DNA from: Apostichopus japonicus
Lineage: Eukaryota > Echinodermata > Holothuroidea > Aspidochirotida > Stichopodidae
Direction of reading: 5' to 3'
DNA: 64,000 nt
NCBI RefSeq assembly: GCF_037975245.1
Contig: NC_092571.1
Coordinates: 19,430,917 to 19,494,916, forward strand
In this document: in pieces, positions 34,791 through 46,080 of the stretch
Numbering within the stretch: position 1 is the first letter of the stretch
Layout: every line of letters begins with the position of its first letter
Position numbers and translations under genes: made by a program
Notes under the pieces: generated by a model
Told to the model about the DNA's origin: nothing
Databases searched by the model: none
What the model saw: only the letters and a program-made list of their open reading frames with translations

Positions 34791-35153
34791 CTAGATCCAT
34801 GGTTACATGGTATACAAAGTTACTTTGGCTTCTGACTGACATCTCCAACAGAGAAATGGTTATATAGGGAGCGCCACCAACTAAGGGTTACTGGTAGAAT
34901 GTTGAGTTTGTGATCCTTGGTTGGAATCATGTTCTAGTCATGAATATAATGCTCTTTTCCAATGATTAAAATGTCCAAGAAAGTTTTCCATTATTCATTT
35001 ACTGTCATACGTTGAAGGTTGTAAGGAAACTATTGTTGAGAATAATCAAATCATAGCAAAGAAAACATGTTCTCCCCCCCCATCCTCCTCCACACGTGTA
35101 TTTCTCCAACCCGTCGTTTATTGCATATACTGTACATAGTGTCTACATGTATT

Positions 35154-35515
35154 CAAGGGCGTAGGAACCGGGGGGCTGGGGGCGCCAACCCCCCAGTGAA
35201 AAATATGGGGGGGCGGAAGTATCATTCCGCCCCCCGCTCCGCAAGTCAAAAAACCCCTTTTTCATTTCCAAATGAGAAAAAAATCTCATTTGGAGCACCA
35301 AATTGCATTTAAGGCCAGGTGAAATGCAAAATTCTTTACAAAATGGAGTGGGAGTTGAAGTGTGCTATATTGCTCCAAATTGCATCTGAGGCCACCTGGA
35401 AATGCAAAAAAAAATCCAAAGGGGAGGGGGACACCCCCTCCCCTTAGACCCCTCCCCCAGGCCGGCCATCAGTCTTCAGCCCCCCCCCACTCAAAAGTAC
35501 CTTCCTACGCCACTG
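35154..35515. mobile_element. hAT-like MITE (family C)
   Basis: The ends are CAAGGGCGTAGGAAC and the complement of CAGTGGCGTAGGAAGG. Flanking octamers CATGTATT (35146-35153) and CATGTGTT (35516-35523) match at 7 of 8 positions. The interior has C/G-rich terminal blocks and two related copies of a TTTGGAGCACCAAATTGCAT-like segment. It is non-coding. Confidence 0.8.
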
Positions 35516-35739
35516 CATGTGTTGCTGTGATGACCAAATAATTCTTTAGAATACACACAAAAACATTAAATATAAACCATTTAACTATCAGTTAAAAGTC
35601 ACATTTGATGGGATAATACCAAATTTATTATGATCAGAAAAACAGTTGCATAATAATAAAGACAAGCAAACACAAATCGATCACCATATCCCTACAGCCA
35701 TGCCATCTAATAGTAGTAGCGAAAACAGTTTTCCTATTG

Positions 35740-35881
35740 TCCTATATAAATACACATGGAATACAAAGTGTAACTTTTCCCGCCAAATTCGTTTGGATTT
35801 TCAAAAGCCTTTGCTTTGACTACCTATTGCTTATTCTGTCTTATGCATCACACGGAATTTACAGAAGGTACAAAAAACAAG
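35740..35881 (+). promoter_or_regulatory. Possible TATA box and non-coding first exon
   Basis: TATATAAAT at about 35743 is followed about 135 bases later by a strong 5' splice site, ACAAG followed by GTAAGT (exon end 35881). The next + strand exon candidate is 38022-38148. This is positional inference only. Confidence 0.2.
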
Positions 35882-36884
35882 GTAAGTGCACAAACTTCAG
35901 GAGTGGACCCTTAATATTACTCGCATAAAATGACAAAGATTCTTATTTATTTATCAGATAATAGTTTTGGTACAGTTTGGATGCTTTCTGATATTTATGT
36001 GATTTATCTGTTTTGGTAAATCAATGAAGTATCTCTATTTTCTTCCATCTTCTACCACTCCCTTCTTCCTCCCCCTCCCTCAAACCAACCCCCTCTACCA
36101 CCCCTGGGCCTCATGCACCAATCTTTAATATACTGCAACCACAATGAGTCCACTGATTTTCATTATTTTTAATATCTCTGTGTTTTTTTTTTTGTGTTTT
36201 TTTCAACCCAGTTGTGATAGGGTGTGGGGAGTTAAGATCAACTTGGAGTCATTATCTACAATACTGTAAATTTTAACTCTAAATTATTAATATTTGGGTA
36301 TGTGAGTGGCAGAAGAAGTTTCCCCACATGTATGATACAAACACCACATTTTGTGAAAGAGCTAGTCAAGTTTCTGCTGGTAAATTTCCAACATACTATT
36401 CTACGAAATCCATCATATTTTCGTGGATTTCAGGAATGGTAGTGTGACCATAGAATTATCTTGAATCCAAAAATACAAAGTATAATAGGCAAGTATGTCA
36501 CTGTTGTAGTAATGCAGTACTGTTGTCGTTTAAGTACATTAAATCTATGCCACTTAATACTAGGAGTACCTGATGTTTACTAACCCTTACCAATATACAA
36601 TAAGATTTTTATGCTATGCAGTAATGCTAAGTATTTAGGGGTGTCCAGTACAGGTTCTTTGTGTACTACAAATGTCATTCAAACAATTTAGGCTACATTG
36701 TATTAAAAACAAGACATGATAAAAAACTATATTGAAATATGCATCACTATATAAACAAAAAATTCAATCAAAAACAATTTGGCATCTTTGAACAGAGTTC
36801 TTTTGATAACATTTTTTGGATTATTGCTTATCTTGACAAAGTATTTGGTCTCTTTATACTGGTCCAACAAGAAGTTGTTTCATA

Positions 36885-37575
36885 CTAGTTCGGTCTAGTC
36901 CAGTATAACTCACTGTTCTGTTTCGGGTACTATCTGCAACACTTTCAAACTGGTCTGGTACACTTCGTAGTTCTATTAATAGTTCAGTCTACAAGACCTT
37001 TGATAGACTGGTCTGATACACCTCACACATCTGTTTGGAGTAAAGTCTAGTTCGGCCTGGTCCGGTATAATTCACAGTTCTGTTTCGGGTATTATCTGCA
37101 ACACTTTCAAACTGGTCTGGTACACTTCGTAGTTCTATTAATAGTTCAGTCTACAAAACCTTTGATAGACTGGTCTGATACACCTCACACATCTGTTTGG
37201 AGTAAAGTCTAGTTCGGCCTGGTCCAGTATAACTCACTGTTCTGTTTCGGGTATTATCTGCAACACTTTCAAACTGGTCTGGTACACCTCGTAGTTCTAT
37301 TAATAGGTAAGTCTGCAAGACCTTTGATAGACTGGTCTGAGACACCTCACACATCTGTATGGAGTGAAGTTTAGTTCGGCCTGGTCCGGTATAATTCACA
37401 GTTCTGTTTCGGGTACTATCTGCAACATTCAAACTGGTCTGGTACACCTCGTAGTTCTATTAATAATTCAGTCTGCAAGACCTTTGATAGACTGGTCTGA
37501 TACACCTCACTCATCTGTTTGGAGTAAAGTCTTGTTTGGCATGGTCCGGTCAGGTATATATCACAATTCTGTTTG
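36885..37575. repeat. 162-bp tandem repeat, about 4.2 copies
   Basis: TGGTCTGGTACAC recurs at 36951, 37113, 37275 and 37435 (periods 162, 162, 160). Each unit also has TTCTGTTTCGGGTA and CTTTGATAGACTGGTCTGA. Since 162 is a multiple of three, a minus-strand frame stays open across two units (37151-37447). It has no start context or splice support and lies beyond the mucin gene's stop and poly(A) signal, so I do not call it coding. Confidence 0.9.
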
Positions 37576-38021
37576 GGGTATTTTCTGCAAAAGAACATGA
37601 AAAATTTCAAATAAAGTGGTAAGTTTCAAACATAGAAAAAGTTGGTGATATGACTTTTTTATTGGATTTTCTTATGGTTTGAATTGGAAAAGGAAATGAG
37701 GAATTTAACATTAAAGTGCAGGTAGATGGATTTAATGTAGTCTAGCTCACCCAGTGATATCATCAGCAATATCTATGATGGTAGGTTACCAATGAAGGCT
37801 TTACTTTTTGATTCTACTTAACAAGATTGCATATGCTAGCCTGATGGTGTACATAATACATACAGTAGATACATCATGATTTCTGTTCAAGCAAGGGGAA
37901 TGGGGGGGGGGGGTGGACATGCTGACTAATTTGAATATCTAATTGCAACATTTTGATATTTTTATTGTTGCCATCTTCTTGGCTCTAACGAAAATAAAAA
38001 TTCTTTTCATCTTCATCGCAG

Positions 38022-38148
38022 ATAATTCTCCCTAACACAACAATGCTACCATGAATAGCGCCCTCACAAACCTGTCCTGCAATGTGATGGGGCTGTGTAT
38101 GGGGTCACCTTTGGCATGTTACTATACGGGTCGTTTCAGATGCTTTTG
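38022..38148 (+). CDS. Possible exon of a gene running antisense toward the mucin gene
   Basis: Preceded by a good polypyrimidine tract and CGCAG acceptor (ending 38021) and followed by TTTTG/GTAAGT at 38148. All three frames from the acceptor contain stops, but an ATG in ACCATGA context at 38051 opens 32 codons (MNSALTNLSCNVMGLC...) to the donor. That would make it a 5' UTR-plus-start exon. No following exon was found. It may be a chance pair of splice-like sites. Confidence 0.2.
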
Positions 38149-38198
38149 GTAAGTCCTGGATTTCACTTCAAAAATTGTGTCAAATATATCAAAATTAA

Positions 38199-38204
38199 TT
38201 TATT
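38199..38204 (-). terminator. Poly(A) signal of the mucin gene
   Basis: AATAAA on the minus strand, 54 bases past the TAA at 38258-38260. This supports the exon at 38258-38788 as the last coding exon. Confidence 0.5.
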
Positions 38205-38257
38205 TTGAGAGCACCTATTGTCATATGCTAGTACTGAAATGGCAATCTTCCAACAAA

Positions 38258-38788
38258 TTAACTCACCAAATTGTGGTCAGTTTGACCAGAAGACGAGGCA
38301 GAATCATTTAAATTATATGTAAGACAACAATCACTCCGTGAAGATTTATGATGAGGACAATAAACCTTTCGCACTTTCTCATCGAGAGGTTTTCTTTGGC
38401 TTCTTTCTTCATCTATGTCATGAACATCTCTCTCTTGTATCCTAATATCTATATCATCAGTGTCTGCTGGTTCCAGAATTGATGGTGGTCTCCTTCCATA
38501 ATCATCCTCATAGATATAATACAAATTATCAATTCCCTGATGATCAGCTCTCGATGTTCTATGAGCAGTGGGTTTAGTTGGCCTCTGTCTAATTCCTTCT
38601 CTTCTTCCAGCAGGGATTGCTGCCGATGATCCACCTCTGCGTTCCTCTTGAGGCAGGTAATACGACATCCTCTGTCCCAATGATCTATCATTATCAGGTA
38701 TAACTTCTGCTGCCTCTTCACTGCTATGATCACGTTCAGGAGTGGAAGATTCCTTAGAACCAGCAATTGATAAGGTGGAGTGATAATC
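38258..38788 (-). CDS. Transmembrane mucin: last exon, distal cytoplasmic tail
   Basis: The acceptor TTAATAG (38795-38789) enters in phase 0, and 176 codons follow to TAA at 38258-38260. The peptide begins DYHSTLSIAGSKESS and is hydrophilic, with basic and acidic clusters, Tyr-rich patches (MSYYLPQEER, IDNLYYIYEDDYGRR) and a Cys/His segment near the end (VYCPHHKSSRSDCCLTY). I recognise no folded domain; it reads as a disordered signalling or cytoskeletal-contact tail. The bases around the last codons (TTG/GTGAGT) also form a good 5' splice site, so a further 3' exon replacing the final three residues' context is conceivable, but the close AATAAA favours termination here. Confidence 0.7.
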   Translation of the reverse strand, partial: DYHSTLSIAGSKESSTPERDHSSEEAAEVIPDNDRSLGQRMSYYLPQEERRGGSSAAIPAGRREGIRQRPTKPTAHRTSRADHQGIDNLYYIYEDDYGRRPPSILEPADTDDIDIRIQERDVHDIDEERSQRKPLDEKVRKVYCPHHKSSRSDCCLTYNLNDSASSSGQTDHNLVS

Positions 38789-38869
38789 CTATTAACAATG
38801 AAGAGAACAGATAAGTCAGATTCTGGTTAATGGCATGAAAGATTTATGAAATTAATTTGTGAAATCAGT

Positions 38870-39100
38870 TAATATATTATCACATATGTTATCACAAATA
38901 TTATCAATATATTATCACATTAATATCTTGTATGTTCTCACCAATATTATCTTGTATTATATATATCACATATATTATCTCGTCTTATATCACATATATT
39001 ATCTCGTATTATGTCACATATATTACCACATATTATGTCACATTATTACCACATATGTTATCATATACATTATCACGTATATTATCACATATATTATAAG
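38870..39100. repeat. TATTATCACATA-type minisatellite
   Basis: Irregular 10-20-bp repeats of ATATTATCACAT / TATTATCTCGTATTA in the last intron of the mucin gene. Confidence 0.85.
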
Positions 39101-39323
39101 CGTTTTCTTCTGGAGTAGAAAAATTAGACCAAGATAATAATAAGGATACTTTGTTGCTATCACGAGATGACTGTAATCAAATTAATAATTTTAACTGTGA
39201 TTTTCTTTGGCCTGGGTTACATAAATGTGATTCTGTTTAAACCAATAAACATCTCACATATAAATGTTTTTTACTGTCCTCTTCTGCAATCCTAAACACT
39301 AGCAAACATACTGAGATTCATAC

Positions 39324-39670
39324 CACAGGCAGTGCTCGTTGTAGATACTCCAGGAGACTCTGTAGTCTATCATCATCTTCACTATTGTAGGAGGAACTGC
39401 TGGAATCACTTCCCACACTAGCGGCAACTTCTCCGTCCAGGATATCTTGTTCAAAGAAGAGAGGTATTTCCGGATCTTTCTTAGCTTCTTCTGTCGTCTG
39501 ACGTTTATAATTTAAAAGGTAGACACTGGGGTGGTCATTTGGAGTATAGGTCTCTGATCTCTCTGGTGTCTTACAGCAGGCAAGAAGCACGTACAGACAA
39601 ATCAGGATTAGGAGTATGGGCAAAAATACTGCACATAAAGTAATAGCTAATACAGGCTTCCAGAAAGGTG
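39324..39670 (-). CDS. Transmembrane mucin: transmembrane and proximal tail exon
   Basis: It has an acceptor TTACAG (39676-39671) in phase 1 and a donor GTATGA (from 39323) in phase 0. The exon starts PFWKPVLAITLCAVFLPILL and continues ILICLYVLLACCK, one transmembrane helix of about 25 residues ending in a juxtamembrane Cys pair that could be palmitoylated. The tail then has SVYLLNYK, an acidic, Ser-rich stretch (SDSSSSSYNSEDDD) and a leucine-rich short helix (LQSLLEYLQRALPV). A stop follows directly if the donor is not used. The phase matches the EGF exon upstream and the last exon downstream. Confidence 0.75.
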
Positions 39671-40742
39671 CTGTAAGAAGGAGAATAAGAAAATTAATAA
39701 ATATTCAACACTTTTAAACAAGTTTAAGCAAGCTTGCAAACACTATAACTTCTAGTCTGTTAACATTCAGTGCATTAAACACTTCTTCTTTGAGGGTTCA
39801 GGACAACTTGTCCCACCTACACATACTATTTAAAAAAAAAACGAAGCAATATCTGTGAATAAGTAAGATGAAAATTGATCTTAAAGCCTTCAATTGATTT
39901 CAGCTATTACCCACTGTCCATGCGAGAGTACAGCACGGATACCATCATCAATGGAGTGACTTTGCTAATTCTGTATATTATGCAGTAGAACATAGCTATT
40001 GGCCATGCTAGTTTTGGTGGTGTTAGTTGAAGAGGATAGGTTGTACAACAACGTTTCAGGGAGAAAGTGTAAAACACCCTTCATAGGACCGTAGATGGCC
40101 CTTGCATCCACTCTTCCATCTGCAGTTCTTGATCTTACAAGGACCTTTAGAGCATCGATAATGCTAACGTCACATGCATACACTGTTTGAATTATATAAG
40201 GTTAAAGCCTACCAGACAGCAGTTAGCATAGGATAAACATCAGCTTAATGTGTTAACAGCTTTTTGTCTGATGTAACAAGTTAAGCATAATTATCTTATT
40301 CTTTTATGGTGCTTTCCATGGATAGTGCTGAACAACCTACCCACCCCTCTACACACCCACCAGCCCCCCCCCAAAGAAAAACAGAAAAAGAACAAAAATA
40401 TATTTAAAACCAAATGAATGACCAAATAATAGCGACATTAAGGCCAAAAAGGTGGTGAAGCACATATTGCATTATGCAATAACTTTCCCTCATTAGGTGC
40501 AAATATGTAAAATATTTTATTTTTATTCTCGATGTAAACTTCACCAATTTCAAGTTGAATTTCATTTGAAAGCATTCAACAGAACTTCATTGAACTTGGT
40601 TTCATTTTATTTTAAGTTTTACTAAGTTTAATACTGAGCAAAGTTATGCATTAGAGCTGTCTGCATGTAAAACTGATCTATACTATCTTCACCAGACACC
40701 ATTAACTCCTTCCAGTTTTCTATACATAATATTTGGCCTTAC

Positions 40743-40901
40743 CTGGTTTCTGAACAAATCTGCAGTCCCTGCCTCTCGATCCATCCGGAGAAAAGTCTTC
40801 TGTACCATTGATGCATTCACACGTATAACGATAACCATCATTTTGACATGTTGCCAATACAGAACATGTGTCAATATGGAAACCACACCAATCCAAGTTT
40901 G
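40743..40901 (-). CDS. Transmembrane mucin: second EGF-like exon
   Basis: 159 bp, phase 1-1, acceptor GACACAG (40908-40902) and donor GTAAGG (from 40742). The 53 residues contain six cysteines in EGF order: WCGFHIDTC, ATCQNDGYRYTCECING and GRDCRF. It lies between the SEA domain and the membrane, as in MUC3/12/17-type mucins. The long C5-C6 segment (INGTEDFSPDGSRGRD) lacks the usual Gly-aromatic turn, so the fold is somewhat divergent. NGT is a glycosylation sequon. Confidence 0.75.
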
Positions 40902-40959
40902 CTGTGTCTGAATAAGTCAATGAATGACAAGATAAACAAAAACGAAGTGAATTTTACAA

Positions 40960-42110
40960 TAATGACTCAAATCAGATGATAAATAATAGACTTATAAATC
41001 ATGCTTTCATGAATAGAGTGAGTTCAAAAGATTGATATTGATGGTACAGAACGAAGAAAATTACACATATGTATGCTTTTAAAACCCCGGTGGTTGCACA
41101 GGTTATCCGGGGTACCCACCCAATGCTCTACTACCCGGTTCCTAATTTGTTACCCGAATCCTTTAAATGTGTTTATTGAATGTTTATATTCCTTTTCTTT
41201 TACTTTTTAAGAAGTTTAAAAATGTTTCGAAAACTACAAATTTTTATTGATAACAGGTTAATTGAAAGAAACAATTCCAAATTGAAATTAACGAAAATGT
41301 ATGAACATGGACACATTGTCAGAGAAAAATACACTTGATATATTATAGCATTCAATTTGCAATATATTGAAAATAGCTATACCAGAAGGTAAATAGACAA
41401 ATTTCTGGGTACGTGGATACCCGACGGGTAAGAGCCTCGGGTACCCAGTTCCCAATTTTTGGTACCCGTGTAAAACACTATAAAACCCTGAATATTTGTT
41501 TATAGTAAACAACATGTCTGTACAATGGATACTCCATGTATAGGTGGCATTACTGTAAATCTAAATATGGGTTTTATTGTGACACAGGGTCATCCATACA
41601 TTGGATTACCAACACAGAAAATACATGAGTGTGTTTGATATATATGACATATGCATGTGGTTGTGCAAGATTTCCTTACTTAATTAGGATAGCTTAGGCT
41701 ATGATGCTTTTATTTAAGCACTGCTGACCCTTGACCTTTAACCTCCACCAACATGCACAAATGAAAAAAATACTACACCTACAAAACAATTAGACTACAA
41801 ACAAAGATGTAAATAACTGGTTTAATCATTCACATATAAATATGAAAACAAATTAAAGTTAATAACAGAGCTAGTTTGATATTTGCTTCCCTTTATTTTT
41901 ATTTTACCATTCCTCCTCACCTTTCAACATCTCCCCTAATCCCCATTAATCCCCACATCAATACCCCCCCCCCCCCAAGTAACCACAAGGAAAGATGTTA
42001 TGTAAGATTGATTGTTTTCTCCCACTTTCTGAAGTTTCAAAACTATGGTTAATTTACCGTATAATAACTGGATGGTTTAATTATCACTATTTTAACATTT
42101 AGTGACAGTT
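40960..42110. other. Mucin intron; two GGTACCC-rich patches
   Basis: No exon seen. 41090-41170 and 41400-41475 each contain several (G)GTACCC(G) motifs in both orientations, suggesting an old repeat whose ends I could not define. Confidence 0.4.
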
Positions 42111-42112
42111 TT

Positions 42113-42621
42113 TTTAGGATTAGCATGATCAAAGATAAGTGCGCATGTATATATTACATTAGCATGATCAACTATAAGCGTGCATGTATATATAACATAC
42201 CATTAGCATGATCAAATATAAGTGCTCATGTATATATTACATACCATTAGCATGATCAAAGATAAGTGCGCATGTATATATTACATTAGCATGATCAAAT
42301 ATAAGTGCTCATGTATATATTACATTAGCATGATCAAAGATAAGTGCTCATGTATATATTACATTAGCATGATCAAAGATAAGTGCGCATGTATATATTA
42401 CATACCATTAGCATGATCAAAGATAAGTGCTCATGTATATTTACATACTATTAGCATGATCAAATATAAGTGCTCATGGATATTTACATACTATTAGCAT
42501 GATCAAATATAAGTGCTCATGAATATTTACATACTATTAGCATGATCAAATATTGTGCTCATGAATATATTACATACTATTAGCATGATCAAATATAAGT
42601 GCACATGTATATACTACATAC
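42113..42621. repeat. ~45-bp tandem repeat abutting a splice donor
   Basis: About 11 copies of TTAGCATGATCAAA.ATAAGT followed by GC.CATGTATATATTACAT. It ends immediately at the 5' splice site of the SEA exon at 42622; the donor GTATGTAG lies in the last, partial unit. Confidence 0.9.
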
Positions 42622-42856
42622 CATTCATTGAAAAAGATTGTATATCAATGGTCAGATTTGTACTTGGTAAGGTATTCAAAATTCCATTCGCTCTTGTTTC
42701 ATTGATGATAATTTGGTTGACTGTGGACGCATTGACTGCATCATTCTTTAAAGTGAGAAGATAGTCGACATGTATACTTCCTTCCCTCAACTGAAGTACC
42801 TCATTACGAATGTAGGTTTGGGAGGTTAAGGAATGATTCCTCACTGCTGTTTCAAT
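42622..42856 (-). CDS. Transmembrane mucin: SEA domain, C-terminal exon
   Basis: 235 bp with acceptor TTTGTAG (phase 0) and donor GTATGT (phase 1). It begins IETAVRNHSLTSQTYIRNEV. The key stretch is LREGSIHVDYLLTL, matching the SEA core where GS(V/I)xV forms the loop that self-cleaves between Gly and Ser in MUC1-type SEA domains. The rest (VNQIIINETRANGILNT and LTIDIQSFSM) fits the last helix and strand. Sequons NHS, NAS, NET and NLT are present. Together with the 43474-43601 exon it spans a full SEA module of about 120 residues. Confidence 0.75.
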
Positions 42857-43473
42857 CTACAAAGGACAAAAAGAAACAGAAAAGTTCAGCACAAAATCTT
42901 TCCTTATTGCTTGATCATTTAAATAATTCAACGGTTGCAGTTGTATCCTTGATTTAATGTCAGTTACATTCCATATATGACATGTGTATAGTATAATACG
43001 AGACCTTCCATAATGTTTCAATCTTTTTGTTTTGTGTGCTTGAAATTAATAGTATGTGTGGTAAATTTAAGCATTAAGTGATAATCATGCAATGTCGAAA
43101 TTTAATGAAAGTTAATATGAGAAATTTTATCAAAAAGAAAATTAAATTTAGCACTATAGAAAGAGCAAAACAAAGGCTAACTTTAAATTATTACAAAAAT
43201 GACATAAAAGATGGCCAGCTCTGTAAAGTGTTTGATCAAAGGTGTTGAACTGTCCTGATGTGTGTAGCCAGGGGAAGTGAGGGGGGGGGGGTGGGGTAGG
43301 GTAGGGTGAAAGGATATACCATTCCCTAATTGAAGCAATTGAACCATGCAGCTATGTACATCGAGTAATTGAGATTTACAAATTAGATGTAATCTGCAGT
43401 GGGATTATCTGCCGAATGTTAGGCCTAAATGTTGCTTGATGTTTTAGATAATGTAAGAGTACATTCATAATAC
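42857..43473. other. Mucin intron between the two SEA exons
   Basis: No exon seen. 43258-43310 starts TGTGTAGCCAGGGGAAG and is G-rich, probably a fragment of a family A MITE end. Confidence 0.4.
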
Positions 43474-43601
43474 CCCTCTTCGAATCTCATTTGTCAGCTT
43501 TTCTACTTTATCCGGGCCATTGACATCACACTGTGAGTCCAGATGAGCCGGCAACGTGTCCTCTAACAGGATGATGAAGGAACCTTTCAGATGATATGTT
43601 T
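43474..43601 (-). CDS. Transmembrane mucin: SEA domain, N-terminal exon
   Basis: 128 bp, acceptor TTTCACAG (phase 1) and donor GTATTA (phase 0; exon end AGAGGG). It encodes ETYHLKGSFIILLEDTLPAH followed by a Cys-containing loop and DKVEKLTNEIRRG, the first strand and first helix expected of a SEA domain. The reading frame continues directly into IETAV of the next exon. Confidence 0.7.
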
Positions 43602-43899
43602 CTGTGAAAATATTCAGAAAAGTAAGATCAAACTATGATATATATATTCATCTCTAATTTTTTTTTTTTTTTGTGATGGAGGGGGGGGGGGGGGAGTACA
43701 TTGCAACTTAAGTTCATTCATACTTTTGCTACATTTGCTGATTCTTAAATATGCTTCTGAAAATGTGACAATTCTTATCATCAACTTCTATTGTGCATAT
43801 ACTCTTACACTAGCCCCCTTATAAACAAGATAGCTCACATTCCTATTTAAGAAATATAAATATTTCATGAGCCAAACAATTTTGTTGATACCATTTTTT

Positions 43900-44470
43900 C
43901 ATGGAGAATTTGGGGTACCTTACCTCATACCGAAATCTGCTAACCAGTCAGCAAGCCCATTCCCTATCTGGATATGTACTCGGTTTGGCTAAAATATGCT
44001 AATTAACCCAGAAAGCCGGTTGGCTTAGTTATTCCTTAATTGCCACATTTTTGATAGATGTCAATAAGATACTTAATTCTACTGACCAAGAGGGAGCTTC
44101 ATACCACAAAGTATGAATTGCAACCAAGCAGCACTTTTTGAGTTATCGTGTTTACAGAGTTTTCACACTTTGATCTCTGTTGACCTCAAATGACCTTTGC
44201 CCTCTAAACATTTCAATGGGGTTCTTGTACTCATCAAGCTTAATCTTCGTACCAATTATAAAAATCAACCTCGAGGTACTTTTGAGTTATCATTTTTACA
44301 AGGTTTTTAGACCTTTACCAAATTTGACTGCAAATGAAGATAGACCCCATCACTCAAAATAGTGTAGTCTACTAACCAAGAGGATCTACATACCAGGTAT
44401 GAACTTCACAAAGATGGAAGTTTTGAGTTATCGTGTTTAAAGATTTGGCAATGATATGCAATGAGCAAAG
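43900..44470. repeat. Dispersed repeat, diverged internal copies
   Basis: Phrases such as TTTTGAGTTATC, ACTAACCAAGAGG and AAATGACCTTTGCCCTC recur two or three times at roughly 150-bp intervals. Related wording (ATCAAATGACATTTAACTC, CTGAGTTATG) appears at about 47200-47560. This is probably an old interspersed repeat; it is non-coding. Confidence 0.45.
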
Positions 44471-44763
44471 TTTATTGGCATTTGAAGGAAACAAGACACA
44501 ACATGTTAAGTTCCAAAACTCATTGTCCCCTCCCCCACCCACCCCTAACATATGAATGCTTCATGAGGGTTGCAAAAATAGGATTATTACATTAAGTACA
44601 CATTTTGAATGCAATGAATGATTGTCTTGAAGTATATTCTGATGAACTAACTTGAGGAAAGTGCAAAGTTAATATAATCTGTAATTAAATGGATAGCAAA
44701 ACTGAAAACTGAAGTTCAATTTCAAACTTCCAAATAGAGTATTTTGGATACAATAAAAAATAC

Positions 44764-44865
44764 CTCGGCATTCTTCATCCAGCCAGAAGCGTTTGTCACA
44801 AACACACGCTGGTTGGCCGTTGATAATGTCACACCTCCTCCGTGGTCCACATTCTAAATTGCATT
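44764..44865 (-). CDS. Transmembrane mucin: first EGF-like exon
   Basis: 102 bp, phase 1-1, acceptor CTGAGCAG (44873-44866) and donor GTATTT (from 44763). It is a compact module of 34 residues with six cysteines: ECNLECGPRRRCDI, QPACVCDKRFW and EECR, the EGF-like spacing C-x3-C-x5-C-x8-C-x1-C-xn-C. It sits just before the SEA domain, as in MUC3/12/17-type mucins. No calcium-binding consensus is visible. Confidence 0.7.
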
Positions 44866-45882
44866 CTGCTCAGCAAAAGAAAATGTAAAAGAAACTAAAA
44901 AATATCAACAAACCCAGATAAGATTTGACATGGGCATGAGAAATTGATCACACTTTTAAAAAAACTGAGAAAATAACTGACTCATTGTTCATTCTGGATG
45001 TCATTTTTTACTTTTGAGCAAATCCATGAAATACATGATATATATATATCATAATAAGTCATCATAATAAAGACAGTTGTGCTCCTTCCAGTCAAAGATC
45101 ATGACTTCCGGACACTCCTAGAATGACCAAACTCCGGAAAGAAGATAAACATTGTGGTCCTATTTATGCCATCCGGACACAGTAAAACTTTCAATCAACA
45201 ATGAAGACTCCCAAGGCTCCAAAACAGCAAAAAGTTACATAAAACAGTGTTTGAAACTTGTCAGGACACTAACCGGACAAGATTTACAAAAGTTAAAACT
45301 TTGGAAATCCTGAAAACGCAATAAGACGTAACAAGTACCTTTCAGAGCTATATCCCATATCAATCAAATTTACACATCATGGTTATTTTTCATTTTGATT
45401 GTGACTTTTATCATCTTACGCAACAAGACACTGCCATGTGGCTGCATATGGTAAGACTAAAGATCCATTAGTCACATGACTTGTTAATGGTAAAAAGTGC
45501 CTTCATTTGATCAGTGCATGGGGTTATTGATGCCACTGTAGCATTAATACAGCTGTTACTCAGTTCTATTTATCAGGGATGAGCCTAGGGTAAAAAAAAA
45601 ATCATGTAACTTAACAAAAATTGCGGTATAGGCTCCACTTTGTGTATGCTACAGTGTGTTAGGATAATATTTTCATCTTTTGACAATCTGCTGAAACATC
45701 ATCCAGCTCTGCAAAACTGTGCATAAGGATTTTGAATATTAAATAAGTCTATTTTCAGCAAGTAATTTTCAAATTTAAATTAACGTTTTTTTAGTTATCA
45801 ACAATCTTAAAACTTATAGTACTAAGATATCATTTGAAATATTTCAAATATCAGCAACTAATTTCTAGTAACACACACGTAC
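44866..45882. other. Mucin intron
   Basis: No exon or recognised repeat apart from short AT repeats near 45040. Confidence 0.4.
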
Positions 45883-46080
45883 CTTGACATTCTGGTAAAC
45901 GATCAGGAGTCAGTTTGCCTCCACAACACACTGTCTTGTGAATGCTGCTTTCTGACAATACATAGCCATTGATGCAACCGTAATGGATAGTTTCATTATG
46001 GTCATAAAACTCCCTCTGGACTCTACTGTTTGCAGATATGTGGTAAGCATATTCATTTGGCAAAGTGACTTGACACTGAC
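45883..46080 (-). CDS. Transmembrane mucin: sushi (CCP)-like exon
   Basis: 198 bp, phase 1-1, acceptor ATTGCAG (46087-46081) and donor GTACGT (from 45882). The 66 residues start GQCQVTLPNEYAYHISANSR and include ETIHYGCINGYVLSE, KTVCCGG and RLPECQ. The first Cys, the YxCxxGY motif, a third Cys (as CC) and the closing PxC match the sushi/CCP pattern. The conserved Trp before the last Cys is absent and there is one extra Cys, so I call it sushi-like. It links the mucin array to EGF-SEA-EGF. Confidence 0.65.

Noticed and set aside
37151-37610. Minus-strand open frames with 54-residue repeats
   Set aside because: A 162-bp tandem repeat keeps a frame open by arithmetic. It lies past the mucin stop and AATAAA, with no splice link.
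39965-40182. Possible alternative last exon after the second EGF exon that would give a secreted mucin
   Set aside because: A CAG acceptor in phase 1 and a 73-codon open frame are present, but the polypyrimidine tract is poor, no poly(A) signal follows and the peptide is unrecognisable. Junction reads 40743-40182 would revive it.
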